This document shows positions 34,850 to 43,193 of a stretch of DNA of 64,000 nucleotides, one piece after another. Position numbers and translations under genes: made by a program. Position 1 is the first letter of the stretch. Every line of letters begins with the position of its first letter. This stretch comes from Planctomycetota bacterium (lineage in GTDB: Bacteria > Planctomycetota > UBA1135 > UBA2386), in contig JAEUHR010000003.1 in assembly GCA_016794425.1 (NCBI GenBank), positions 62,001 through 126,000 of the forward strand, given 5' to 3'. The notes under the pieces are model-generated. The model had not been told where the DNA came from and ran no database searches. It was given only the letters and a program-made list of their open reading frames with translations.

Positions 34850-37729
34850 TCAGCGTGGTGCCGACAGGTCGACGATGTGCACCGCACCGTCGGTCGCGGG
34901 ATCGACCACGAACGTGCCGTGGCGCGGCGAGCTGCCGCCGAGCAGTTCGGCGCGGTGTTCGCCGGCCGGCAGCATGGTCGAGAACCAATGGTAGCCGTCG
35001 AGCCCGGGCCGAGCTGCGTGGCGAGGCCGCCGGTGCACGACCTGGCCGGCGCGCGACAGTTCGACCTGGTGCTCGGCCGCGAGTTCGGCCGGCGGCAGCC
35101 AGAAGCCGACGTGCGTGAGGTAGCCTCGCTCGAGTTCGATCCGCAGCGGGGTGGTGGTGCCGGCTTGCACCGTGCAGGTGACGGCTGCGGGCAGCGCCTG
35201 ACCGGCTTCGACGTGCAGCTGCCACTCGCCTGCCGGCAACGCCAGCACGCCGCGCGGCTGCGTCAGCACCCGTTGCGGCGCATGGCGGCTGGTGCAGCGG
35301 CCGTCGAAGGCCCCCGGGCCGCTGCCGTCGGCGAACACGATCTCGTAGGCGATGCAGCCGAACGCCGGCACCGCGAGCTCGAGGTCGCCGCCGTCCGGCC
35401 CGACGGCGAAGGCTGGCGTGCGGAACGACGGCAGCGATGGTTCCGTGGTGTGGGCTTCGACGACCCACGTGCCGACCGGCAGCGGCGTCAGTTCGAGCTG
35501 GTTGCCGCGCCGGCCCAGTTCGTCGAGGCGACAGGTGGCGTCCTCACGCCGGGCGAGCAGCACGAACGCCGCCGCGGTGCTGCTGTCGGCGCCGGCCCAG
35601 CGGGCGCGCACCGGCTTCGGTGCGGCGAAGCCATCCGGGAGCCGCAGCTGCAGCACGTCGCTACCGTCCGCGGACGCGACCGTGCACCGCTGGCGGGCCC
35701 CGCCGCTGCGCGCTTGCACGGCGAACCAGCTGCCGTCGTTGCGCGGCGGCGTGCAACGGAAGCTGCCGTCGCCGGCCACGGCCACCGTCTCGGGCAGGGT
35801 GCCGTTCGGCGCGTGTCGGGTCAGCCGCCAGCGGGCCGGGTCGGCGGGCCTGCCGTCGGCGTCGAGCAGACTGCCGCGGCAGAGCGGCGAGGGCGCGAGT
35901 ACGAACGACAGCACCGCGTCCGGTTCGGTGACGATGCGGCGCTCGGTGCGGTGGCCGGCCGCCGACACCCAGATCTGCACGCGCTGCGGGTCGACGCCGT
36001 CCAGGCAGAAGGCGCCGGCATGGTCGGTCTCGGTGGTCCGTTGCTGCCGCGGGTCGAGTCCCTCCGTCTGCACGCTGGCGCCGACGATCGGCGCGCCATC
36101 CGGATCGTGGACGGTGCCGTGCAGCCGCCACCCGGCGGCCAGTTCGACGTCGAGCGTCGTCGTCGCGTTGGCGCCGACGGTGACGCTGCCGAACCAGGGC
36201 CGGCCGCCGGCAGCGCGCACGAACACGTCGCAGCGACCCGGTGGCAGGCCGCGCGCGACGAACGCGCCGGTCGGGTCGGTCCGCACGCGCACCGCCGGTT
36301 GCACGCCGACGAAGCTGGTCGTGCCGGGCCACCAGCCGGCCCGCGGCCGATCGCCGATCACGACCAACGCGCCCGCGGCGGGGCCGGCGGCGGTCCGCAC
36401 CGTGCCGGCCACGGCGCCGCCACCGGGCAGGCAGCGCAGTTCGACGGCGGCCGCGTGCGCCGTGGCGGCGAGCAGCAGCGGCGGTGGCACGCGGCCGGTG
36501 GCCGCGGCGCCGATCGCGGTCTCGGGCCGCAGTCCGCGCAGCTCGAACGACCCGTCGGCCGCGGTCCGGGTGACGGCGCTGACCTCGGTCGGCAGCTCGG
36601 CCGAGCGCGCGACGAGCACGTTGGCGCCGGCGAGCGCAGCGCCGTTCTCGTCGACGACGCGGCCGCGGACGACCAGCGAACCCGTCAGCCGCAGCGTGCA
36701 GGTCGTGTCGGCCATGGCGAGGTGGACCGTGTCCGTCGCACCGCGATCGCTGCGCACGCGCCACTCACCCGCCGGGATGCCGTCGTGGTGCACGATGCCA
36801 CTGGCGTCGGTCACCGCGTCGATGCCGTCGACGTCGGCATCGGCGCCGACCCGCACGAGTTCCACCAGCACATCGGGGACCCCGATGCCGTCCGGGTCGA
36901 CGACCGCGATCGTGAGCCGCGGCCGCGGGGCGCCGACGGTCGGTGGCGCCGCGACGAGTTCGCTCCGCTGCATGGCCGTGTCGGCTGCCACGGCCAGCGT
37001 GCCGGGGGCGGCGGCGGCGTACCGGAATTGCGGCGGCGCCGGGTCCTCGGCCCGGAGGCGCGACCAGACGACGGTCGCCAACAACGTGGCGGCGACGGCC
37101 CACAGCAGCCGCGGCCGCGGGCCGCGCCGAACGACCGGCAGGCTCGCCTGCGCGCGGGCCCGGTCGGCGAACCAGGCGGCGAGCGCGAGGCCGGCGATCC
37201 CCGGCGGCAGCAGCGTGCGCAGCCGCGCCAGGCCGCGGTGCAGCTGCACGCGGATCGCGGCGGCGGGTCGACCGAGCAACTGCCCGATCTCGGTCGGGCC
37301 GAGGCCGCGTTCGAGATAGAGCGTCACGACGGGCTGGTAGGGAGCGGGCAGCTGCAGCACGGCGCGCTGCAGGGTGTCGCGCAGTTCCGCCGTCATGGCG
37401 GCGCCGGCCGGACCCGTCGTCGCGTCGCCGGCCGCGTCTGCCGCGAGGGACACGTGCGAGCGGTGCCGAGCCACCCGCAGCGCTTGCCGTCGGATCGCAC
37501 CCAGCAGGAACGGCAGGCACGTGCGCGTCGGGTCGTAGTGGCCGACACCGTTGTGCAGCAGGCTGAGGAACAGCTCCTGCACGGCGTCCTCGGCCGCGTC
37601 GCGCCGCCGCAATACGCGTTGCGCCCGGTGCTGCAGCAGCGGTGCCAGCTGCGCGAACACCTCGGCCAGCGCTTCGGGGTCGCGGGTGGCGGCGAAGCGT
37701 GCGAACGGAACGTCGAAATCGGAGCCCAA
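34850..37729 (-). CDS. Sigma-70 (ECF-type) factor fused to membrane helix and carboxypeptidase-regulatory-like domains
   Basis: 959 residues. Residues ~25-90 form sigma region 2 (AEDAVQELFLSLLHNGVGHYDP) and ~118-172 region 4 (QLPAPYQPVVTLYLERGLGPTEIGQLLGRPAAAIR with LHRGLARLR). A membrane helix (about 207-223, RLLWAVAATLLATVVW) follows. The rest, about 730 residues, carries at least four carboxypeptidase-regulatory-like beta-sandwiches (for example GRVVDENGAALAGANVLV, GTVHDPDGAPIVGASVQT). The sigma part must be cytoplasmic and the rest outside, so one chain could sense an outside signal and carry its own sigma factor. How the sigma domain would be released is unknown. The outer part resembles the protein at 17258-19678. 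Confidence 0.85.
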   Translation of the reverse strand: MGSDFDVPFARFAATRDPEALAEVFAQLAPLLQHRAQRVLRRRDAAEDAVQELFLSLLHNGVGHYDPTRTCLPFLLGAIRRQALRVARHRSHVSLAADAAGDATTGPAGAAMTAELRDTLQRAVLQLPAPYQPVVTLYLERGLGPTEIGQLLGRPAAAIRVQLHRGLARLRTLLPPGIAGLALAAWFADRARAQASLPVVRRGPRPRLLWAVAATLLATVVWSRLRAEDPAPPQFRYAAAAPGTLAVAADTAMQRSELVAAPPTVGAPRPRLTIAVVDPDGIGVPDVLVELVRVGADADVDGIDAVTDASGIVHHDGIPAGEWRVRSDRGATDTVHLAMADTTCTLRLTGSLVVRGRVVDENGAALAGANVLVARSAELPTEVSAVTRTAADGSFELRGLRPETAIGAAATGRVPPPLLLAATAHAAAVELRCLPGGGAVAGTVRTAAGPAAGALVVIGDRPRAGWWPGTTSFVGVQPAVRVRTDPTGAFVARGLPPGRCDVFVRAAGGRPWFGSVTVGANATTTLDVELAAGWRLHGTVHDPDGAPIVGASVQTEGLDPRQQRTTETDHAGAFCLDGVDPQRVQIWVSAAGHRTERRIVTEPDAVLSFVLAPSPLCRGSLLDADGRPADPARWRLTRHAPNGTLPETVAVAGDGSFRCTPPRNDGSWFAVQARSGGARQRCTVASADGSDVLQLRLPDGFAAPKPVRARWAGADSSTAAAFVLLARREDATCRLDELGRRGNQLELTPLPVGTWVVEAHTTEPSLPSFRTPAFAVGPDGGDLELAVPAFGCIAYEIVFADGSGPGAFDGRCTSRHAPQRVLTQPRGVLALPAGEWQLHVEAGQALPAAVTCTVQAGTTTPLRIELERGYLTHVGFWLPPAELAAEHQVELSRAGQVVHRRPRHAARPGLDGYHWFSTMLPAGEHRAELLGGSSPRHGTFVVDPATDGAVHIVDLSAPR

Positions 37730-37941
37730 GGGGTCGGTCGTGCTGCGCGACGCAGCGTAGGCAACGCGGCGCCGCCGACAACCGGCGACGCCGCGATGGC
37801 GTGCGGTGGTTTTCCCGCGGGCCGCGTGGCAACGGCGGCGCGGAAAGACTGCCGTGGGCGCAACGGCCGGCCGGCAGCAGGGGAATGCGCGCGGCCGACG
37901 CGTGCCGCGTCGAGCCGTGCCGATTCTCGACGCCGATTGCC

Positions 37942-39207
37942 ATGATCCAACCCCGTCTGCTCTGGTCCCGTTCCTCGGCTGCCCTGCTGCTGGCGCTTGC
38001 TTGCCCGGCGCAGGGGCATCCCGAACTCATCGCCCGCGAGGGCCTGCCGTTGCCGGGCTCGACGCTGGTCGCGACCCACTTGTCGCCGCCGTTCCACGAC
38101 GCCGCGGGCGTGATCGGGTTCGCCGGCACCGCCACGAACGGGGCCACCGCGTCCGGCTTCGCCTTCGTGCATCCGTCGGTGGTCTGGGCGGGCTCGGTGT
38201 CGTCACCGGTGCCGCACATCGCCGCCGCGCGCGCGACCAACGGCTTCTTCCAGACCGTCGCCGGCGCGCCGCCCGTGTGGGCCGTGCGCGGCGAACTCGC
38301 GGGTGCGCCGACCGTGGTGCTGCAGACGTCGGGCGGCACGCTGCTGCGCACCGGTGATCCGGTGCCGGGCTTCTCGTTCGGCGTCGTCGAAGGCATCGAC
38401 CCGAGCCCCCGCGTCACGACCGACGGGTCGCTCTACTTCGTCGTCGACACCAGCATCGCCGGCGGCACGACGATCCTCTATCGCGTCACGGGTTCGTCGG
38501 CGGCCGCGTTCCACCCGGTGCTGGTCGGCGGCTCGACGGTCGACGGCATCGCGTTGAAGCGCAACTTCCACAACGGCTTCTATCCGTTCCAGGTCGCCGA
38601 CAACGGCGCCCACTTCATCAGCATGGTCGCCTACCGCGACTACGCCAGCGACCGCCGCGCGATCTACAAGGACGGGGTCGTCGTGGCGCGCTACGGGACC
38701 CCGATCGTCGGCGTCGTGGGGCTCGCCGGTCAGTTCCTGGCCACCTACAGCAACACCGCGGTCGACGATCAGGGCAACTGGCTCGCGTCGGCCGAGACCA
38801 ACCTCGGCGTCGAGGTGCTGCTGCGCAACGGCACGCCGGTGGTCCGCGAGGGGCAGGTGCTGGATGGCGTGTACCTCGCGCCGCAGGGCGGGCCGCGGTC
38901 GGTGCGGCTCGCGGCATCGGGTGAGGCGGCGTTCGTCTGGTACTCGACCGTCGGTGCCCGCAACGCCGACCACCTGTTCTACGCGCCGGACGTGACGTCG
39001 GTCGGCGCAGCGCAGCGCGTGTTCACGGCGCCGGGTCCGGTCGACTTCACCGGCGACGGGATCGCCGACGCGACGGTCCTGAGCCTCGGACCCGCCGGTT
39101 ACCCGCCGGAAGTCGCGATCGAACGCGGCTGGATCCACTGCCGCGTGCGTCTGCGGCTCGCCGACGGCTCGACGCCGGTCGCGCTCGTGCGCTTCCCGCT
39201 GCCGTAG
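37942..39207 (+). CDS. Exported beta-propeller-like protein of unknown function
   Basis: 421 residues with a signal peptide (AALLLALACPAQG). The chain has repeated strands of the form LIAREGLPLPGSTL, LLRTGDPVPGFSF, VVREGQVLDGVYLA, each followed by a DGxLYFV- or GATASGFAFV-like turn. These resemble 'choice-of-anchor' tandem repeat proteins common in planctomycetes, which probably fold as a propeller. The C-terminal part lacks an obvious sorting signal. No enzymatic motif is visible. It is divergent from the sigma-factor fusion (212 bases between starts). Confidence 0.65.
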   Translation: MIQPRLLWSRSSAALLLALACPAQGHPELIAREGLPLPGSTLVATHLSPPFHDAAGVIGFAGTATNGATASGFAFVHPSVVWAGSVSSPVPHIAAARATNGFFQTVAGAPPVWAVRGELAGAPTVVLQTSGGTLLRTGDPVPGFSFGVVEGIDPSPRVTTDGSLYFVVDTSIAGGTTILYRVTGSSAAAFHPVLVGGSTVDGIALKRNFHNGFYPFQVADNGAHFISMVAYRDYASDRRAIYKDGVVVARYGTPIVGVVGLAGQFLATYSNTAVDDQGNWLASAETNLGVEVLLRNGTPVVREGQVLDGVYLAPQGGPRSVRLAASGEAAFVWYSTVGARNADHLFYAPDVTSVGAAQRVFTAPGPVDFTGDGIADATVLSLGPAGYPPEVAIERGWIHCRVRLRLADGSTPVALVRFPLP

Positions 39208-39270
39208 TCGGGCTGCGTCGGCCGCGGCGGATTCCGTGCCACCGTTGGCGGGTTCGTGCCACCAGACGGC

Positions 39271-40536
39271 ATGACCACGATCCTCGAACGGGTGCACGGC
39301 CAGCTGCGTGTGCGCCCCTGGCCGGCGCAGTGCATCGTGCCGCACGCGGCGACGTCGATGGCCGACGGCTCGTGCACGGGCCCGCTGTCGCTGCGCGCGC
39401 GCGTGCGCCGCGACTTGCTCGCTGCCGGCGTGCCGTTCGTCGACCTGCTGGCGCCGCCGCCGCTGCCGGCTGCGGCGCTGCCAGCGCCGGTCGTGCCGCC
39501 ACCGGCTGCGTTCGACGCCTGGCGCCGGCACGGCGGCAACGGCGTCGTGGTCGGGCTCGGGCCGGGCGAACAGACCGACCTGGTGCTGGCGGCGATGCGC
39601 CACGCGGCGGCGCGCACGCTGCTGCTGGCCTGTGACTCCGGCGCCGAACTCGCGTGGCAGCAGCGGCTGCGCGAACGGCCCGGCGGTGCGGTGGTCGACG
39701 TGGCGACCGTCGGTGCGGCGGCGCAGCGGTTTGCCGGCGCGCTGCCGCGGCACGACCTGCTGGTGGTCGCGTTGCCCGAGCGCATGCCGGCTGCCAGCCT
39801 CGCGAGCGCGCTGGCCGGCCTCGCGCCGGCGCACCTGCTGGCCCTGGTCGACCACGTGCACGCCGACCTGATCGCGGTGTCGGCGTGGGCTGGCCCGGTG
39901 CTGCAGGTCGTGCGGCGCGCGGCGCACGCGACGCAGGTCGAGCTGCACCTGCCGTTGGCCGCCGCCGAACGCGCGGTGCACGACGCGGCCTGGCACGAGT
40001 TCCTGTGCGGTTTCGACGCGTTCGCGGCGCTGCGGCCGACGGCCGAGTTCGCGGTGTTCGTGCGCGAGGCGCGGCGCGAACCGGCATGGCGGCCGGCGCT
40101 GCTCGCGTGGCACCGCGCGCGCGCGGTCGCGGCCTGGAACACGGCCAAGGCGGCGGCGTGCGGCGAGCTGCTGGCGCGGCACCGCGGTGCGTCGGTGCTG
40201 GTGTTCACGCCGGATCGCGGCAGCGCCTACGAACTGGCGCGCGCGCACCTGGTGGCGCCGCTGACCGCCGAACTGCCGCGCGCCGAACGGGCGGCGGTGC
40301 TGGCGGCGTTCGCCGCGGGCTCGTTGCGCGTGCTGGTCGGACCGCGCCTGCTCGAGTCGGGCGTGCCGGCGGGCCGGGCCGACGTCGGCATCGTCATCGG
40401 CGGTGGTTTCGGCCTGCGCGACCGCCGCACGCGCCACGACCGGGTCCGGTCGGACGGCGTCGTCTACGACCTGATCGCCGCCGACACCGCCGAGGTCGGG
40501 CGGGCGCGGCGCTTCGCCGATGCGCTGCGCGGCTGA
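39271..40536 (+). CDS. Degenerate XPB/SF2-like helicase (probably inactive)
   Basis: 421 residues, ATG at 39271. The order of motifs matches an XPB-type SF2 helicase, but the catalytic ones are damaged: motif I reads VVVGLGPGEQTDLVLAA, where the P-loop Lys and Ser/Thr are replaced; the DEVH box position reads LALVDHVHADL (Asp kept, Glu missing); motif VI has no arginine finger of the usual type (GLRDRRTRHDRVR). A recognisable C-terminal helicase fold remains (GASVLVFTPDRGSAYELA, LRVLVGPRLLESGVP, ADVGIVIGGGF). It overlaps the Bax1-like nuclease gene, a pairing known from archaea and bacteria for active XPB. A scaffold role for the nuclease is likely. Confidence 0.7.
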   Translation: MTTILERVHGQLRVRPWPAQCIVPHAATSMADGSCTGPLSLRARVRRDLLAAGVPFVDLLAPPPLPAAALPAPVVPPPAAFDAWRRHGGNGVVVGLGPGEQTDLVLAAMRHAAARTLLLACDSGAELAWQQRLRERPGGAVVDVATVGAAAQRFAGALPRHDLLVVALPERMPAASLASALAGLAPAHLLALVDHVHADLIAVSAWAGPVLQVVRRAAHATQVELHLPLAAAERAVHDAAWHEFLCGFDAFAALRPTAEFAVFVREARREPAWRPALLAWHRARAVAAWNTAKAAACGELLARHRGASVLVFTPDRGSAYELARAHLVAPLTAELPRAERAAVLAAFAAGSLRVLVGPRLLESGVPAGRADVGIVIGGGFGLRDRRTRHDRVRSDGVVYDLIAADTAEVGRARRFADALRG

Positions 40537-41656
40537 CGCGGTGCCGGCCGTGTGCGTCGACGGCGAGATCGTGCCCGACTGGCTCGGCGGTGCCGATGCG
40601 CCGTGGTTGCGCGAACTGCTGTTCGCGGCGCAGGCGTTTGCCGGTCGGCCGGTGGCGGCGTTGCGCGCGCACTGGCGTGCGCTCGAAGTGCCGCCGCGTG
40701 CCGGCGCCCGGTGGCCTCACGTGCTGGCGGTGGTGCGGCAGCGTGTGGTCGCGGCGCCGCCGCGCGCGAGCCGGCTGCGGGAGGCGGTGTTCGCGGCCGC
40801 GGCGGCTGGTTCGGCGCGCGACGCCGCGATCGCGGCCGGGGCAGCGGCGACCGGCGTGCCGGCGGCCGAGGTGGAGGCGCGGCTGTTTGCCGACCTCGGC
40901 GAACAGCGGTGCGTGCGGTGGCCGCCGCAGCTCGACGTCGACGCCGTGCGCCGCGCCGTGAACGGCCGCTTCGCGCAGGCGCTGCTCGGCACCGCGACCG
41001 CGGCCGAGCTGGAGCTGTCGGGCGCCAGCCGCGCGCTGCTGCGCACCGCGTGGCTGCACGGCGCGCACTTCCGTTGCCGCGGCAGCGATGCGACCGGTGC
41101 GCGCCTGTCGTGGCGGGCGCCGCCGGCGGACCGACGCGCCGGCCGGCGGCTCGCGGCGATCGTGCCGGTGCTCGGCTGGACGCGCCGCTTCGAACTGCGC
41201 GCCGAGTGCCGATGGCGCGGCGGGCGCGGCACGCTGGTGCTGACGTCGCTGGACGCGCTGCCCGTCGGGGCGCCGGTGGCGCCGTTCGACAGCCGCTTCG
41301 AGGCGGAAGTGGCGGCGGCGCTGACGCTCGAGCTGGGGGATTGGGACGTGCTGCGCGAGCCCGCGCCGGTGCCGGTCGGCGAGCGGTTGTTGTTCCCGGA
41401 CTTCGGATTGGTGCCGCGCGGTGGTGGTGCGGCGGCGTGGTGGGTCGAGGTTGCCGGGTTGCGGGATCCCGGCGCGCTGGCCGGCAAGCTGCAGCTGCTG
41501 CGCGAAGTGGCGCGGTATGTACTGTGTGTGCCGGCGGGGCGGTGTCCGGATGGGTGGCGCGGGCATCCGCGGATCGTCGAGTTCGCGGGGCGAGGGGCGG
41601 CTCGGGTGCGTCAGGTCGTGGTTGGGGTGGGGTCTCGGGTGGTGGCGTCGGGATAG
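40520..41656 (+). CDS. Bax1/DUF790-like nuclease
   Basis: 378 residues. The C-terminal domain has the DUF790/Bax1 pattern: APFDSRFEAEVAAALTLE, then WDVLREPAPVPVGERLLFPDFGLV and AWWVEVAGLRDPGALAGKLQLL, which gives an E..PD..E.K-type (PD-(D/E)XK) metal site: Asp in PDFG, Glu in VEVAG, Lys in AGKLQ. Bax1 cuts DNA together with XPB in nucleotide-excision-like repair. Here it overlaps the degenerate helicase by 17 bases. A GTG at 40541 is a possible later start. Codons at the 3' end become T-rich in third positions, and the flanking DNA changes just after the stop. Confidence 0.75.
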   Translation: MRCAADAVPAVCVDGEIVPDWLGGADAPWLRELLFAAQAFAGRPVAALRAHWRALEVPPRAGARWPHVLAVVRQRVVAAPPRASRLREAVFAAAAAGSARDAAIAAGAAATGVPAAEVEARLFADLGEQRCVRWPPQLDVDAVRRAVNGRFAQALLGTATAAELELSGASRALLRTAWLHGAHFRCRGSDATGARLSWRAPPADRRAGRRLAAIVPVLGWTRRFELRAECRWRGGRGTLVLTSLDALPVGAPVAPFDSRFEAEVAAALTLELGDWDVLREPAPVPVGERLLFPDFGLVPRGGGAAAWWVEVAGLRDPGALAGKLQLLREVARYVLCVPAGRCPDGWRGHPRIVEFAGRGAARVRQVVVGVGSRVVASG

Positions 41657-41806
41657 GGGGTAGGGTGTCTGTGGCTGTGCCGGGTGAATCGGCATCGAGG
41701 ATCTCGGCCGCTGCAACGATGGCGGTCAGGGTCGCTCCGCCACGGACGAGTCCTGGCCCACTGCTCGTGGTCTGGCGCTACCAGACGGACATGCTCTCCG
41801 ATTCGA

Positions 41807-42397
41807 TCAGCGCAAGGCGAACAAGCCGAAGAGCTCGCGCCGGATGCGATCGTGTCGGGAGCAGATCGGGCAGTTCTTGCCCCAAGCTGCGCGAGATGGG
41901 CGCATCGCGAGGTCGCGGGGTTGGAACAGGTGCGTCGCGAGGCACTCCGCCTTCGGCAGGTAGCTCCTCGAGCGCACGAAGTACACTTCGACCGAGTCCG
42001 CTTCGCGGCCGTACGACTTCCGGTGCGATACGAGGCGGGAGGGCCTCTTGCCCTTGCCGACATACAGGCAGTGCCGGCCTCTCCAGAAGGCGTAGACAAT
42101 CGGGCCGGACAGGGTCTTCGCGAAAGAAGCCAGACTCTCGCCACGCGCAAGGCGACCGCGTCCCCGCAGGTGGAACAAGCGGCGCTTCACAACGGCATCC
42201 TTGAAAGAGCGTCGCGCATCGCGCCGCAGGAGGGCCTGCGTGGCCAATTCGAGCAAGTCGCCGATCATGCGGTCGCGGGTTTTGCGTGTGAAACCGAGCG
42301 GCATGCCGGGCTTGGGCTTGATCAGTGATCGGAGGGTCGCCGTCTTTCGCTTCCAGAGTTGATCGAGCTTGCGATGAAACTGGGTGTGCAGGGCCAT
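41807..42397 (-). CDS. GIY-YIG nuclease domain protein
   Basis: 196 residues. The core reads GPIVYAFWRGRHCLYVGKGK, then RPSRLVSHRKSYG, followed by VEVYFVRSRSYLPKAECLATHLFQP. This matches the GIY-YIG pattern (IVY...LYVG), with the downstream Arg/His (RLVSH) and the metal-binding Glu in KAECLA. A C-x2-C near the C-terminus (NCPICSRH) may bind zinc. The basic N-terminal half (MALHTQFHRKLDQLWKRK) could bind DNA. As the first lower-GC gene right of the Bax1 pair, it lies at the edge of the defence island, where such nucleases are common as mobile or defensive elements. Confidence 0.75.
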   Translation of the reverse strand: MALHTQFHRKLDQLWKRKTATLRSLIKPKPGMPLGFTRKTRDRMIGDLLELATQALLRRDARRSFKDAVVKRRLFHLRGRGRLARGESLASFAKTLSGPIVYAFWRGRHCLYVGKGKRPSRLVSHRKSYGREADSVEVYFVRSRSYLPKAECLATHLFQPRDLAMRPSRAAWGKNCPICSRHDRIRRELFGLFALR

Positions 42398-42529
42398 GGC
42401 GTTGCGGTGATTCAGAGACCTTGCGGATCGATGCTACACTCCGAGGTCGGTGGCACGAATGGCGGTAGCCGGTTCGCGGAAGCGGCACGGAGCGATCGGC
42501 AGCGTGGTGGCTGCATCCTGCCGGGATCC

Positions 42530-43099
42530 TCAGAGAGAGAGGGTCGGCTGTGGCGTCGGCGTGGGCGAGGTCTGCTGCACGATGCCGATCCCCTCGCCTT
42601 CCGTGTCAGGGATCGTTGGCGACGATCCGACGTCGCAGTACTGCTGGCACTGCTGGATCGTGCGGATCAGCGGGAACTGCTCGGGCACGGCTTGGGACTC
42701 GACGCGCCGGTCGCGGATCCCAGTCAGGATCTCACGGTAGAGGGCCGAGACATGAACGATGCGCCCGCCACCCAGGGTCGTTCGGTTCGTCGTGCTCGCG
42801 AAGACGAGCAGAGCGATGTGGTCGATCGTCGCCGGTACCCTGAGCCCATCGAACATCCCGGGAATGTGCGTCCGGCCGGCGGCGAACTTCTTGGCGAACC
42901 GTGCCTCGCGTTTCTCCCATGAGTGTGCATCGAGCGAGGGTTCGACGTGCACCAGTCGGTGCTGCGTCGGGTGGAATGCGACGATGTCGAGCTCGCACTC
43001 GTAGCCGCCGTTCGGACGCCTGCCGACCATCACGTTGCGGCGCACGAAGTAGCCGTTGTACTCGAGCCACTCACCGACCAGCTCTTCGAGGTGGTTCAT
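42530..43099 (-). CDS. Probable PD-(D/E)XK-like protein
   Basis: 189 residues from ATG at 43099, with GGAG ahead of it. The N-terminal ~90 residues include HLEELVGEWLEYNGYFVRRN, then YECELDIVAFHPTQHRLVHVEPSL and WEKREARFAKKF; the pattern E-x-D...(V/E)-V-x-(hydrophobic) with a following basic helix is that of a restriction-endonuclease-like core, though the usual Lys after the second acidic residue is not plain (HVEPS). C-terminal residues are rich in Pro/Thr/Gln. A degraded or divergent nuclease is likely. It lies 95 bases after the stop of the nuclease/helicase, on the same strand, and could be its last operon member. The longer frame to 43216 is not supported. Confidence 0.55.
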   Translation of the reverse strand: MNHLEELVGEWLEYNGYFVRRNVMVGRRPNGGYECELDIVAFHPTQHRLVHVEPSLDAHSWEKREARFAKKFAAGRTHIPGMFDGLRVPATIDHIALLVFASTTNRTTLGGGRIVHVSALYREILTGIRDRRVESQAVPEQFPLIRTIQQCQQYCDVGSSPTIPDTEGEGIGIVQQTSPTPTPQPTLSL

Positions 43100-43193
43100 G
43101 TCCTTCTCCGTGTGAGCCCCTTCGGCCGTCCTCGCCTCGAGGGTCAAGCCAGCATCGAGGCCGGCAGCCTCGAACGGCCACACGCCGAGAAGA

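Noticed and set aside
41770..41786. Hairpin GTCTGG-CGCTA-CCAGAC after the GIY-YIG gene
   Set aside because: Only six base pairs and no T-rich tract follows on the minus strand, so it is not a convincing terminator.
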